DNA of 64,000 nt from Nocardioides_C sp963700955 (GCA_963700955.1 CAVOZH010000004.1:784668-848667), one strand, 5' to 3'. Counted from the first letter of the stretch, positions 17,409 to 26,810 are shown. A program made the numbers and translations. The notes: generated from the letters alone by a model not told the origin.

Positions 17409-18330
17409 GACCGCAGCCTACAAACTGGGCGCCGCAGCGGGTCACGCTTCCGCGCCTCGACCACCTCCACCAAGGGCCGGCAACGAGTTGTGCGCTCTGG
17501 AATGGTCTCCTGCTGGGACAACCTGTGAGAGGAGTGGACGTGAGCGCGCCGTATGCACGTCCGACCGCCTACGCGAACGTCTTGCTCGGACCGTCCACCC
17601 CCTGTCCCTCGTCGGGGCGTGTCGCAGAGGCTTCACGCCCACTCGACGGGCCCGATCGAGGGCTGGCGCCCCCCTCTGGTAGTGGCAGATGTTGCGTTGC
17701 GGGGACGGGACGTGCCTTGCTTGTCGCCGTGGAGGTGTCGGCGGAACGGAGGCGTTTGGGCCTGTTATCTACGTATACAGTGCTGTGGATCACCGCCATC
17801 CCTTGATCATTGCCTCGACCTCTGTGCATGGGGGCGGGGCCAGTCCGTCACTGCAGATGTTCGAGATGGTCGAGCTCGCGGCCCACCCTCCCCCGTCGAC
17901 TGCGGCTGGCCACTCCCCTGGTTCGACGCCGGCTCCCTGTCGCACTCCCCCGTCCGCAGCGGACGGCAGGACGGTCTGCCTTTCCCAGGGAATCTGAGTG
18001 GAAGGAGGGGAGCCTGATGCCGCGCCGAGTCGCGTCTGGGGACCGAGTCGCTCGGGAGTCATCCCGCCACTGACCTGCGGTTCTGCAGCCGCCGTCGACC
18101 GGGAACGCCGGCCTGCCCTGGTGGGTGCGGGCATCCACAGGTTTCGCGTCGAACTTCCGGTCCTTCCCGTATGAACGGGGACTTGCGCGCAGATTCACAG
18201 CTTGGCCAAGGCGCCGCTCGCGGGAAAGACGCAATCACAGCGCCGCGCTCGACGAGCGGATCGCGGTTAGACACGGCTTCGCCAAGGTGATCAGCGTGCG
18301 GGGAGATTGCCGGGATGCAGTGTCCGCGGC
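17409..18330. other. Intergenic stretch without a convincing gene
   Basis: Short overlapping open frames exist on both strands, but none has a credible ribosome site, family motif or codon bias better than its shadows. No RNA gene or repeat was recognised. It may be decayed sequence. Confidence 0.5.
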
Positions 18331-19569
18331 TCACACGGGCGCCCGTACGGTGCGGAAGGACGAGGCCGCGAGTCCAGATGACACGAGCGCGAAGATGGCT
18401 GCAGCGACGAGGAGGGTGGGCCGGATCCCCCATGCATCGGCCAGGATGCCGGCCAGGGGTGCGGCGATGACCATGACGGCTCGGTTGAAGGAACGCAGCG
18501 TCGTGTTGGTTCGGGCCTGAAGTTCGTCGGGGGTGATGAGCTGGCGAAAGCTCATCTCGTGGGAGTTGCTCATGCCCATGGCGAGGCCGTAGAGCCCTTG
18601 TCCGGCAGCCAGGACCGCGACCGAAGTCCACGCGTTCAGGTGCTGGCCGGCAGCGACCATCACGAGCACACCGCCGGTCGTAAGGACGTGGCAGGCGATG
18701 ATCGTGCGACCTGTCCCTAACCGCAGGCCCACCGGGGTGGTTACCGCGGCTCCGAGGAGCGCGCCAATCCCGCCCACTGCGCCGATGATGCCGAACTGGA
18801 AGGGCGTCAGGCTGAGTTCGTCGAGTGCGTAAGGGGCCAGGACCACACCGACGATCGCGTTGCCGACGAACCAGCCGTGCGTGGCGACGGCCAGGGTGGC
18901 CAGCCCGGAACCGCCGTACACCCACCTGATGCCGTCGCGGATCTCGAGCACCAGGTCCCTGGCCGTGGCTCCCGCCTTCGGACGAGGCTCGGTCACGTCG
19001 ATCCGGCTCAGTGCGACGGCGGAGTAGACGTACGTGAGGGCGTCCACGAGAACCGCGAGCGGGGCCCCCAGCGCGCTCACCAGCAGCCCGCCCATGGCAG
19101 GGCCGGCGGTCATCGCTGCGGCATCGGCCCCATCACAGCGCGCATGCGCACGCTGCAGGTGCCGGGGCGCCACCAGGCGAGGCAAGAAGGACATCGCTGC
19201 CGCACCGTTGATCACCGATGCGGTCCCATACGCCATCACGATCCCCAGCAGCGTCGGAAACGAAAGTATGTCGAACCACCACATGAGCGGGATAGCCGCC
19301 AGCAGGCAGGCCTGAACCAGGTCCGTGGTGATCATGATCGGGCGCCGAGCGTGGCGGTCGACCAGCGCGCCCACCACGACACCAACGACCAAATAGGGCA
19401 ACCAGCGAGCCGAGTTCAACCAGCCAACCTCGGTCGCCGAGCCATGCAGAGTCAGAACCACCAGCGTCTGCAGCGCGAGCAAGGTGATGTAGCTGCCGAA
19501 ACCCGACACAGCCTGGGCCCGCCAGTACAGCAGGAACGACCGCGACGGGAACCTCTCGTCGCCGTCCAT
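18331..19569 (-). CDS. Major facilitator superfamily exporter
   Basis: The 412-residue membrane protein has about 12 transmembrane segments and begins FPSRSFLLYWRAQAVSGFGSYI, the start typical of MFS_3 (EntS/tetracycline-type) exporters. The cytoplasmic loop ALVDRHARRPIMITTDL is the MFS motif A-like loop, and RTNTTLRSFNRAVMVIAAPLAGILAD is the typical second-half motif. It probably extrudes a small lipophilic compound. No regulator gene is next to it. Confidence 0.87.
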   Translation of the reverse strand: MDGDERFPSRSFLLYWRAQAVSGFGSYITLLALQTLVVLTLHGSATEVGWLNSARWLPYLVVGVVVGALVDRHARRPIMITTDLVQACLLAAIPLMWWFDILSFPTLLGIVMAYGTASVINGAAAMSFLPRLVAPRHLQRAHARCDGADAAAMTAGPAMGGLLVSALGAPLAVLVDALTYVYSAVALSRIDVTEPRPKAGATARDLVLEIRDGIRWVYGGSGLATLAVATHGWFVGNAIVGVVLAPYALDELSLTPFQFGIIGAVGGIGALLGAAVTTPVGLRLGTGRTIIACHVLTTGGVLVMVAAGQHLNAWTSVAVLAAGQGLYGLAMGMSNSHEMSFRQLITPDELQARTNTTLRSFNRAVMVIAAPLAGILADAWGIRPTLLVAAAIFALVSSGLAASSFRTVRAPV

Positions 19570-19810
19570 GGCGCCACTTTTCCAGACACCTCCAGGACAA
19601 CCCTCACCGACCCACAGCGCCCGCGACCTATCTGAGACACGCTCATCGGTGCATCCCGTGAACGGGGGCAGTGCGCTAACGCCAATAGGGACACACTCGG
19701 TAAGACCCCGGCTCGGGACGGCTGCTCATGCCGGTGAGCAGGTGCTCCATGGGCGGCTGGGACGGCCGTCCGTTTCCGGAGTACTCAACGGTTACGTCGA
19801 CCGCGCCGGC

Positions 19811-20350
19811 TTACTGACCGGTACGGCCGTCGATGCACTCGCGCAGCAAGTCGGCGTGGCCGACGTGGCGGGCGTACTCCTCGATCACGTGGACGAGGAC
19901 GTCGCGGACACTCACGCTGTCATCATCGAACGGCACGTCCCGCCCGAGGTCGTCCTCGTCGAGCGCGTCGAGCCACTCATCGGCCGCGGCGATCTCCTTC
20001 TTCCACGCGGCGAACGCCTCCTCGACGACCGCGGCGTCTGCGACCGCACCGTTGAAGTCCGCGTCCTTGTCGTCCTCGCGCTTGAACAGGCGGGGCCGGT
20101 CGGTCTTCCCCTGCAGCACCCTCTGGAACCAGTGGTTCTCCACCTGGGCCAGGTGTCGGACCAGGCCGAGCAGGCTCAGGGTGCTCGGCGGAACAGAGCG
20201 GCGGGCGAGCTGCTCCGCGTCGAGACCGCCGCACTTCATGTCCAGGGTCAACCGGTAGTTGCCGAGGTACTCCCGCAGTGTTGTCTTCTCGCCCTTGGGG
20301 TTGCCGTAGGTTCGGGGATCGTCGGCGGGGTCCACCCACATGTCACTCAT
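19811..20350 (-). CDS. DinB family (DUF664) protein
   Basis: Started at the ATG at 20350 (MSDMWVDPADDPR), the 179-residue protein has the four-helix DinB pattern: LREYLGNYRLTLDMKCGGLDAEQL, LSLLGLVRHLAQVENHWFQRVL and VLVHVIEEYARHVGHADLLRECIDG, with histidines at the metal-site positions. Many such proteins are mycothiol-dependent or metal-dependent transferases. It is monocistronic. Confidence 0.85.
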   Translation of the reverse strand: MSDMWVDPADDPRTYGNPKGEKTTLREYLGNYRLTLDMKCGGLDAEQLARRSVPPSTLSLLGLVRHLAQVENHWFQRVLQGKTDRPRLFKREDDKDADFNGAVADAAVVEEAFAAWKKEIAAADEWLDALDEDDLGRDVPFDDDSVSVRDVLVHVIEEYARHVGHADLLRECIDGRTGQ

Positions 20351-20566
20351 AGCTCCCGACTTTTCCGACAAACCGCGCCCGGCGCAAGCGGGTTCCCGAT
20401 TCGTGCGGACCGTCTTCCTCTCCGGCCGCCGGGTCCTCACCCCCGCTGGCTGAACACGGGGTTCAAGCGGGAACCGTGGAGATGGCGGAGTTCATTCTTG
20501 CCTAGCCCACATTGGCTACGGCTGCTGCCTGTCGTAGGGTCGCGTCCAACGCCCCGGTCACGTATC

Positions 20567-20583
20567 CCCCGTCGTGATCGGGG
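20567..20583 (+). terminator. Possible terminator hairpin
   Basis: CCCCG and CGGGG enclose seven bases and are followed by CTTTCT. It would end transcription on the plus strand, although no plus-strand gene ends here. Confidence 0.35.
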
Positions 20584-20603
20584 CTTTCTGCGTCCTCCGC
20601 GCT

Positions 20604-20621
20604 CTAGTCATTTCGGACTAG
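20604..20621. repeat. Short inverted repeat CTAGTC/GACTAG
   Basis: A 6-bp perfect inverted repeat with a 6-base loop (ATTTCG) lies 60 bases before the larger nested hairpin. It could be an operator or part of the same structured element. Confidence 0.4.
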
Positions 20622-20681
20622 GGGGTTTACCGTGGTGCGGGTGGCCGGTGCCGCTGGGCGTAACAGGGGACGACCCAGAGA

Positions 20682-20769
20682 CGCGAGGTCAGGAGAGCCC
20701 CGTCGGCGTTTCTCGGGGGATTACGCATCTGCCGACGGGGATTCTCATTCCTGGCGGTCTGACCTCGCG
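20682..20769. repeat. 88-base nested inverted repeat (long structured hairpin)
   Basis: The outer arms CGCGAGGTCAG and CTGACCTCGCG are perfect over 11 bp. Inside them GAGAG pairs with TTCTC (one G-T pair, one bulged A) and then CCCCGTCGGC pairs perfectly with GCCGACGGGG around a 23-base loop. The asymmetry (a 12-base unpaired side at 20747-20758) argues for a folded RNA or a recombination site rather than a simple terminator. It is in an otherwise gene-free stretch before the conservon. Confidence 0.6.
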
Positions 20770-20778
20770 CGCGGCTCC

Positions 20779-20922
20779 TCACCGGCCTGAGCGGGGCAGT
20801 CCCAGAATCTCGTCGACGCCTCGTGAAGTGCACACCCGGTCCGACTCGTTGACGGCGGCTATCAGCCGCACCGTGAGCTCCACTTCGTCGCGGCGCTCGG
20901 CGTCGTGCAGCGATACTTGGAA
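20779..20922 (-). pseudogene. Possible C-terminal remnant of an unknown gene
   Basis: The last 47 codons of a minus-strand frame (LHDAERRDEVELTVRLIAAV, ending DEILGLPRSGR) look like real helical protein, while the frame upstream turns into Pro/Arg-rich shadow sequence. No start was found. The stretch ends ten bases before the nested hairpin. The family is unrecognised. Confidence 0.3.
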
Positions 20923-21455
20923 CGAGCTCGCTCGCGAGATCGGCCCGCCGGCCTTCAGCGGAGCGACCTCGGCGCCGTCGGACTGAACCACAGCATGCCG
21001 GCTGGCCGGCGAGGTGTTCCGGGTTCCAGGGTTCCCGGGGGTCCAGTGGGCGGGAGCCCCTGGGCACCACTCCCCTGGCGCCGGAGCGGTCCGAGGACGG
21101 CGCGAGGCGCCGCCCGGCAGCCCAGGTCGTCGACCTGGCCGCATCCTTGGCCACCAACGAGGCGACCCTGTTGCTTCCGCCCGTCGACGCTGGGGTAGCT
21201 GGTGCCCGCCTCATCGATCAGAGCGGTCACCATCTCGGCGGGGCGCGGTCACGGGCGCGCAGCGACGGCTGGAGCGCTTCCTGGGTACCGCAGCTTTCCG
21301 AGCGGACGCCTGCCTCGATCGGGTGACGCCGGATCACCCGGAAGGGCTAGTTGCCCGGATTCGCCAGCGCTTGGGTCCAGATCACCCTATTTTGGCCAAA
21401 TTGACCGATCACGCTGCTGCCATTCGGTGGCGTACGTCTCGAGAGCCACGGGTGA

Positions 21456-24323
21456 GTGATGAGCACCAAGCGCCCAGCCAGTCGCGGCGGAGAGTCCGCG
21501 TTGGCGGTCTCCGCATGGCCGTTGCGCCGCAAGGTGGCGCTCGCCCTGGCCATCCCGCTACTCCTCGCCGGCATCCTGGGTGGGTTGCGGGTCCAGAGCG
21601 ACCTCGCCGAGGCGTCGAACTCCTCCTCCAGCGCCCAGCAGGTCACCGCACTGCGGCCGGCGGTCGACTACCTCACCGCCGCTGAGGAGGCGATGGTCGC
21701 CGCGGCCCGCACCGACGAGGACAACCGGGCCGCAGCGCTTGAAGGGCCGCTCGCCGACATCCGGACGGCGGGGCGCGAGCTTCTCGAGTCGAAGGAGTCC
21801 GCCGACCTCACGGACGAGCAGCGCTACCAGGTCGACGCGCTGCTGGACCTCAGCCAAGCGCTGCGCGACAAGGACGCGATCACCCTCAGCCCCGGTACCT
21901 GGGTGGCGCAGCTGCGCCAGCTGCAGTCGGGCGTGACACAGCTGATCACCACGATCGTCAACGAGCAGATCACCCCCGAGCCGCGGCTCGAGCTGCTCTC
22001 GCAGACCCTCGCCGGCCGTTTCTCGCTGGCCATGCAGCAAGCGCTGGTCGCGACCGAGCGCACGGGTAAGACCGGCTCGCTGGAGCTCTTCTCCGAGCTC
22101 GGCGTCGAGGGCGCCGCGATCGACCGCCTCGCCAGCGCGCTAGGCACCAGCGAGGAGGCGGTGGCGTCGCTGCGCACCGCGAACGCCCAACGGTTCCGGC
22201 TGGTCCGCACCGGCGGCACGGACCTCGGCGGCACCCACGCATACGCCGACTACGACAGCATGATCAGCACGCTGCAGGCGGGCATCGATGACGAGCTCGA
22301 GGCCGCGGCCGCCGCGGCCCGCGCCGCTGCCGCCGTCAACGCGGGGATCACCCTGGCAGCACTGGTCGTGGCAATCCTGCTCGCACTGCTCGTCTCGCGC
22401 CTGCTGCTCAACCCGATCCGCCGGGTCCGCGAGGGCGCGCTGGCGGTGGCGCAAGAGCGACTGCCCGAGGCGGTCGCGCGCATCCGTGCGGGCGAGCAGC
22501 CCGGTGAGATCACGCCGATCGACGTCACGACGGAGGAGGAGATCGGCCAGTTGGCCCGGGCCGTGGAGGACATCCACCGCCAAGCCGTCGTGCTGGCCTC
22601 CGGCGAGGCCAGCTTGCGGTCGCAGGTCAGCCAGATGTTCGTCACCCTGTCGCGGCGCAACACCTCGCTGGTCAACCAGCAGCTCGACCTGATCGAACGG
22701 CTGGAGCGGGACGAGGAGGACCCGAAGCGGCTCGAGAGCCTGTTCCGTCTCGACCACCTCGCCGCCCGCATGCGTCGTACGGCGGACAGCCTGCTGATCC
22801 TCGCCGACGCGCCGACGGCGACCGCCGGCGTCGACGGGCTCACCGTGAGCGACGCCCTGCAGGCGGCTACGTCCGGTGTGCTGGACTACCATCGGGTGCA
22901 GATCCGGTCGGCCAACCCGACGCGCATCGACGACAGCGCCGCGGCGGACATCGTCCACCTGCTCACAGAGCTGGTCGACAACGCCCTGACCTACTCGCCG
23001 CCCACCTCGACGGTGACCGTCGGGTCGAGGACCACCGCCGAGGGCGTGGTCATCGAGATCGCGGACGCCGGGCTAGGCATCCCCGCCGAGGAGCTCGCGA
23101 AGACCAACCGGAGCCTCGGCTCCGGCGACGAGGTCACCCCCGACACGGCACGCCGGATGGGCCTCTTCGTGGTCAGCCGCCTCTCGCAGCGGCACGGCCT
23201 GACCACGGCGCTGCGAGCCAACGACGAGGGCGGTACGACGGCCACGGTGATGCTGCCCGTCGCGATCCTCCCCGACCTGGCCCCGCCGCCTGCGCCAAAG
23301 CCCCGTGAGGCGGCGCCCAAGCCTGACGTAGCGAAGGGGGCGCCCAAGCCGGACGCAGCGAAGGGGGCGGCGACACGTCCCGAGAAGGCCGACCGCAAGC
23401 CGCGGAAGTCTGACCGCAGGCCCGAGCCTGTCGCGGCCAAGGACGAGAACCCCGCCGTGATCGACGTCCAGGCCCGGATCAACGCCGCCCTGGGGTTGCC
23501 CACCCGCAGCCCGGGCGCCTCCGTCGACCCGACCTCCGGGGCACCGACGCCGGTCACCGCCTCGACGGCGTCCGCCGCTCTCGCATCCCTGCGGCCGCTG
23601 CGCAACGGGTCCGACCCGGCGCTCGCGGTGCCGCCGGGACCTACGCCTCCGCCGACCGTCCCCGAGTCGGTCGTCCGGCCGGTCGCTGGGCCGGCCTCCG
23701 CGCCTGTCGCTGAGCTGGCAGTCGCGTCCGTCGCGGAGGCGGCTACCGAGCCCCTCGAGGCGGTCGCCGAGCGTGCGGCCGTCCCGGAGACCACGACCGA
23801 CCGCCCAGTCGACCCGGCTCCCGCGCTGGCCGATGTGCCGGCTCCCGCGCTGGCCGATGTGCCGGCTCCCGCGCCGGTCGACGTGCCCGTCGCTACTGCG
23901 GCGCCCGAACCGGCCGAGCCCGTCGACGTACGCGAGCCCACGCCGGCGCCGCTGGCGGCGAACGGCGCCCTCGACGGTGACTGGACGGACCCGGGCGAGG
24001 CGGGTTTCGACACCCCGATCTTCCGGCTGCTGCGCTCGGCCTGGTTGAGCCCGGGCAACGACGCACAGCCGTGGCGCACGTCCGAGATCGAGGCAGGCTG
24101 GGAGATGGCCGACCAGGTCGCCGAGACTCCGGCGGAGCCAGAGGTCAGCCAGTCCGGGCTTCCGGTACGGCGCCCCGGCAGCAGGCTCGTGCCGGGCGGC
24201 GTCACCACGACCCCCACCGCCACGGTCCGCGACCCCGAGACCATCCGGGCCCGACTCGCAGCGCACGCGTCCGGCGTCTCGCGAGGCCGCGCCGCAGCCA
24301 CCACCGCACCCGACCCTTCGTAG
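21456..24323 (+). CDS. Conservon sensor histidine kinase-like ATPase (CvnA-type)
   Basis: The 955-residue protein starts at GTG-ATG (21456 or 21459). It has TM1 (about 24-44), an extracellular nitrate/nitrite-sensing-like helical domain (about 45-285), TM2 (about 293-313), a HAMP region and a dimerisation helix with FRLDHLAARMRR (His about 433). An HATPase domain follows (ELVDNALTYSPP, ADAGLGIP, GMGLFVVSRL-like RRMGLFVVSRL). The last 340 residues are a Pro/Ala-rich low-complexity tail with tandem repeats. It is the first of four conservon genes; such kinases work with a roadblock protein and a Ras-like GTPase at the membrane. Confidence 0.92.
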   Translation: MMSTKRPASRGGESALAVSAWPLRRKVALALAIPLLLAGILGGLRVQSDLAEASNSSSSAQQVTALRPAVDYLTAAEEAMVAAARTDEDNRAAALEGPLADIRTAGRELLESKESADLTDEQRYQVDALLDLSQALRDKDAITLSPGTWVAQLRQLQSGVTQLITTIVNEQITPEPRLELLSQTLAGRFSLAMQQALVATERTGKTGSLELFSELGVEGAAIDRLASALGTSEEAVASLRTANAQRFRLVRTGGTDLGGTHAYADYDSMISTLQAGIDDELEAAAAAARAAAAVNAGITLAALVVAILLALLVSRLLLNPIRRVREGALAVAQERLPEAVARIRAGEQPGEITPIDVTTEEEIGQLARAVEDIHRQAVVLASGEASLRSQVSQMFVTLSRRNTSLVNQQLDLIERLERDEEDPKRLESLFRLDHLAARMRRTADSLLILADAPTATAGVDGLTVSDALQAATSGVLDYHRVQIRSANPTRIDDSAAADIVHLLTELVDNALTYSPPTSTVTVGSRTTAEGVVIEIADAGLGIPAEELAKTNRSLGSGDEVTPDTARRMGLFVVSRLSQRHGLTTALRANDEGGTTATVMLPVAILPDLAPPPAPKPREAAPKPDVAKGAPKPDAAKGAATRPEKADRKPRKSDRRPEPVAAKDENPAVIDVQARINAALGLPTRSPGASVDPTSGAPTPVTASTASAALASLRPLRNGSDPALAVPPGPTPPPTVPESVVRPVAGPASAPVAELAVASVAEAATEPLEAVAERAAVPETTTDRPVDPAPALADVPAPALADVPAPAPVDVPVATAAPEPAEPVDVREPTPAPLAANGALDGDWTDPGEAGFDTPIFRLLRSAWLSPGNDAQPWRTSEIEAGWEMADQVAETPAEPEVSQSGLPVRRPGSRLVPGGVTTTPTATVRDPETIRARLAAHASGVSRGRAAATTAPDPS
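23814..23885 (+). repeat. 24-bp tandem repeat in the CvnA tail
   Basis: Two identical 24-bp copies and one diverged copy encode PAPALADV repeated. A second pair of about 27 bp encoding APKPDVAKG lies near 23311-23370. Such repeats are prone to copy-number change. Confidence 0.85.
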
Positions 24324-24340
24324 ACGGAAGCAGGTTCCTG

Positions 24341-24757
24341 ATGACCGAGATCACCGCACCGAACGACGCTCGCCAGCTCGACTGGCTCGTCACTCGCTTC
24401 GCGGAGGAAGTTCCCGACGCGGCCCACGCCATCCTCGTGTCGGCCGACGGCTTGCTGATGGCAGCCAGCGCCAGCATCCCGGGCGAGCGTGCCGAGCAGG
24501 TCGCCGCGGTGTCGTCCGGTCTGGCCAGCCTCGCCGTCGGTGCCGCCCGTCTCTTCGAGGGCGGCGCCGTTCTGCAGACCGTCGTGGAGATGGAGCAGGG
24601 CTACCTGATGCTGATGAGTGTCGGGGACGGCTCCAACCTCGCCGTCCTCACCCAGGAGGCCGCCGACATCGGCCAGGTCGGGTATGAGATGGCGCTGCTC
24701 GTCGACCGCGTGGGCCGGGCGGTGCAGGCCCAGGCCCGTGTCGCGACGGGCGCCTGA
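24341..24757 (+). CDS. Roadblock/LC7 domain protein (CvnB-type)
   Basis: The 138-residue protein begins 17 bases after the kinase gene. It has the roadblock fold pattern LDWLVTRFAEEVPDAAHAILVSADGLLMAAS and TVVEMEQGYLMLMSVGDGSNLAVLT. Roadblock proteins act as partners and GTPase-activating factors for MglA-type GTPases; here the partner is the CvnD-type GTPase two genes downstream. Confidence 0.93.
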   Translation: MTEITAPNDARQLDWLVTRFAEEVPDAAHAILVSADGLLMAASASIPGERAEQVAAVSSGLASLAVGAARLFEGGAVLQTVVEMEQGYLMLMSVGDGSNLAVLTQEAADIGQVGYEMALLVDRVGRAVQAQARVATGA

Positions 24758-24769
24758 CCGGGACCAGCC

Positions 24770-25153
24770 GTGGCACCCGAAGACGCCCGCGGACCGGACG
24801 ACGAGCCGGTCGCACACGCCCGCTTCATCCGGCCGTACACCATCACGGCCGGGCGTACGAAGGCTGCCGTCGACCTCCCGATGGAAGCCACCCTCCGCAT
24901 CCAGCCGCGCGACGCGAGCGCCGACGCCGACCTGGGTGTCGGCGCGCTGCGGATCCTCGACCTGTGCGACCAACGCTCGGTCGCCGAGGTCTCCGCGCTG
25001 GCGTCCATGCCCATCGGGGTCGTCCGCGTCCTGCTCGGCGACCTGGTGCAGCAGGGCTTTGTCCGGGTGCAGGCCACCATCACCGAGAGTTCGTCGACGG
25101 ACGAGCGGATCGAGCTCATCGAAAGGACCCTCCGTGGACTTCGCTCCTACTAG
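24770..25153 (+). CDS. DUF742 winged-helix protein (CvnC-type)
   Basis: The 127-residue protein starts at a GTG 12 bases after the roadblock gene. It carries RFIRPYTITAGRT, LRILDLCDQRSVAEVSALASMPIGVVRVLLGDLVQQGFV and ends in RTLRGLRSY, all diagnostic of DUF742. The function is thought to be regulatory within the conservon complex. Its end overlaps the GTPase start by 20 bases. Confidence 0.93.
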   Translation: MAPEDARGPDDEPVAHARFIRPYTITAGRTKAAVDLPMEATLRIQPRDASADADLGVGALRILDLCDQRSVAEVSALASMPIGVVRVLLGDLVQQGFVRVQATITESSSTDERIELIERTLRGLRSY

Positions 25154-25730
25154 CGCGCCGCGCAAGGCAGCGTCGACGAAGATCGTCATCGCCGGCGGGT
25201 TCGGCGTGGGCAAGACGACCCTCGTGGGCTCCGTCTCGGAGATCGTGCCACTGCGCACCGAGGCGTTAGTGACCAACGAGTCCGAGGGCGTCGACGACCT
25301 GGCCGCCGTCCCCACGAAGGCCACGACGACCGTCGCCATGGACTTCGGCCGCTTGACGCTCGCCGAGGACCTGGTGCTCTACCTCTTCGGCACACCCGGT
25401 CAGCGCCGCTTCTGGTTCATGTGGGACGACCTTTGCCGCGGCGCCATCGGCGCGATCGTGCTGGTCGACACCGCCCGCCTCGACGAGTCGTTCTCGCCAC
25501 TGGACTACTTCGAGTCCAAGGGCCTGCCGTTCATCGTCGCGGTCAACCAGTTCGACGGCACCAGGGAGTACGAGCTCGACGAGGTCGCCGCCGCCCTCGC
25601 GCTGCCCCCTGAGGTTCCGATCATCCGCGTCGACGCCCGCGACCGCGCGTCTGCCAAGCAGGCTCTGGTGCGGGTAACCGAGTACGCCCTGCTCCGCCTC
25701 ACCCAGTCCCTCACCGTGAATGCGAACTGA
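25134..25730 (+). CDS. Ras-like GTPase, MglA-type (CvnD-type)
   Basis: The start is the GTG at 25134, inside the end of the DUF742 gene, with GAAAGGA upstream. The 198-residue GTPase has P-loop GGFGVGKTT, switch/G3 LFGTPGQRRF and G4-like VNQFD. It works as the signalling switch of the conservon, cycling with the roadblock protein under control of the kinase. The long open frame upstream in the same phase is not coding. Confidence 0.93.
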   Translation: MDFAPTSAPRKAASTKIVIAGGFGVGKTTLVGSVSEIVPLRTEALVTNESEGVDDLAAVPTKATTTVAMDFGRLTLAEDLVLYLFGTPGQRRFWFMWDDLCRGAIGAIVLVDTARLDESFSPLDYFESKGLPFIVAVNQFDGTREYELDEVAAALALPPEVPIIRVDARDRASAKQALVRVTEYALLRLTQSLTVNAN

Positions 25731-25731
25731 C

Positions 25732-26544
25732 ATGACAAGCCATCCACCGGCCCGTCGGGCCGCGCGCGCCGTCGGCGGCGTACTGATGCTGACCCTGGCC
25801 GCCGGCTGTGCGGCCGACACCGCGGGGGGCGTGAGCTCCGCACGCACCCCCCAGGTCGTCGAGAAGGGGGCACTCACAGTCTGCAGCGACATGCCCTACA
25901 AGCCCTTCGAGTCCATGAAGGACGGGAAGCCGGTCGGCTTCGACGTCGACCTCGTCCGTGAGGTGGCCGCGGGTCTCGGCCTCCGCCTCGTGGTCAAGGA
26001 CACCGACTTCGACGACATCCAGTCCGGCCACGCGCTCAACTCCAACCAGTGCGACGTCGCGATCTCGGCGATGACGATCACCGGCGAGCGGGCGCGCGTG
26101 CTCGATTTCTCCAGCCCCTACTTCGACGCTTCGCAGGTGCTGGTCGTCGCCAAGGGCTCCGGTATCGACTCGCTCGACGACCTCGCCGGCCAGCGGATCG
26201 GGGTCCAGGGTGGCACGACCGGTGAGCTCTACGTCACTGACAACGCGCCGTCCAGCGCGGTCGTGATGCCGCTCAAGGACGCCGCCGCGATGGAGGACGC
26301 CCTCACCACACGTGCGGTGGGCGCCGCCGTCTACGACAACACCGTCGTCGGCGACGTGGTGGCCAACAACCCCGCCCTCGAGGTCTCCGCCGAGTTCGAC
26401 ACAGGTGAGCAGTACGGCATGGCCGTCAAGCGGAACGGCAACGTCGACCTGCTTCGCTCGATCAACAAGGTGCTCGCCACGCTGGAGGCGGACGGTGGCT
26501 ACGACAAGATCTACGCCACCTGGTTCGGCCGCGCCCGGGAGTGA
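25732..26544 (+). CDS. Solute-binding lipoprotein of an amino acid ABC transporter family
   Basis: The 270-residue protein starts at the ATG one base after the GTPase stop (an in-frame ATG at 25720 is possible). It has a lipobox (LTLAAGC) and the bacterial family 3 solute-binding core: LTVCSDMPYKPFES, GFDVDLVREVAAGLGL, CDVAISAMTITGERARVLDFSSPYF and the C-terminal lobe ending YDKIYATWFG. No permease or ATPase gene follows, so it may be an extracytoplasmic sensor for the conservon rather than a transporter subunit. That role is inference. Confidence 0.88.
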   Translation: MTSHPPARRAARAVGGVLMLTLAAGCAADTAGGVSSARTPQVVEKGALTVCSDMPYKPFESMKDGKPVGFDVDLVREVAAGLGLRLVVKDTDFDDIQSGHALNSNQCDVAISAMTITGERARVLDFSSPYFDASQVLVVAKGSGIDSLDDLAGQRIGVQGGTTGELYVTDNAPSSAVVMPLKDAAAMEDALTTRAVGAAVYDNTVVGDVVANNPALEVSAEFDTGEQYGMAVKRNGNVDLLRSINKVLATLEADGGYDKIYATWFGRARE

Positions 26545-26583
26545 GCCGCGACCGCGAGAGCTCTCTGGTAGGGCCATCCAGAG

Positions 26584-26810
26584 TCACTGCCGCCCACCCA
26601 CGCCGATGAGCCAGGCCGTGAGGACTGCTGCCGCGTCAGCCGGGACGCCACGCACTCCGTTCCCGATGAGGCGGTCGTAGAGCAGACCGTTCATGACGGC
26701 CATGAAGTCGATGGCGCGTTGTTCTGGGCGTGGGACCCCTATGGCGGCCAGCATCACCTCTGGTCCTTCTGCGCCTGGGCCCGAGACGGGCGGCGAACGG
26801 CATCGTCCTC
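26584..26810 (-). pseudogene. Remnant of a TetR family regulator (C-terminal part)
   Basis: A minus-strand frame with no start codon reads RAIDFMAVMNGLLYDRLIG and then ADAAAVLTAWLIGVGG before a stop at 26584. This is the C-terminal ligand-domain pattern of TetR regulators. The N-terminal helix-turn-helix is absent; the frame is lost at about 26800 (TGA). Confidence 0.55.

Noticed and set aside
17525..18234. Several overlapping frames in the 17.4-18.3 kb gap
   Set aside because: None has convincing codon bias, ribosome site or recognisable motif.
20682..20769. Reading the nested hairpin as a known riboswitch
   Set aside because: The sequence lacks the conserved boxes of the c-di-GMP, cobalamin, SAM, ydaO or yybP-ykoY classes that I know.
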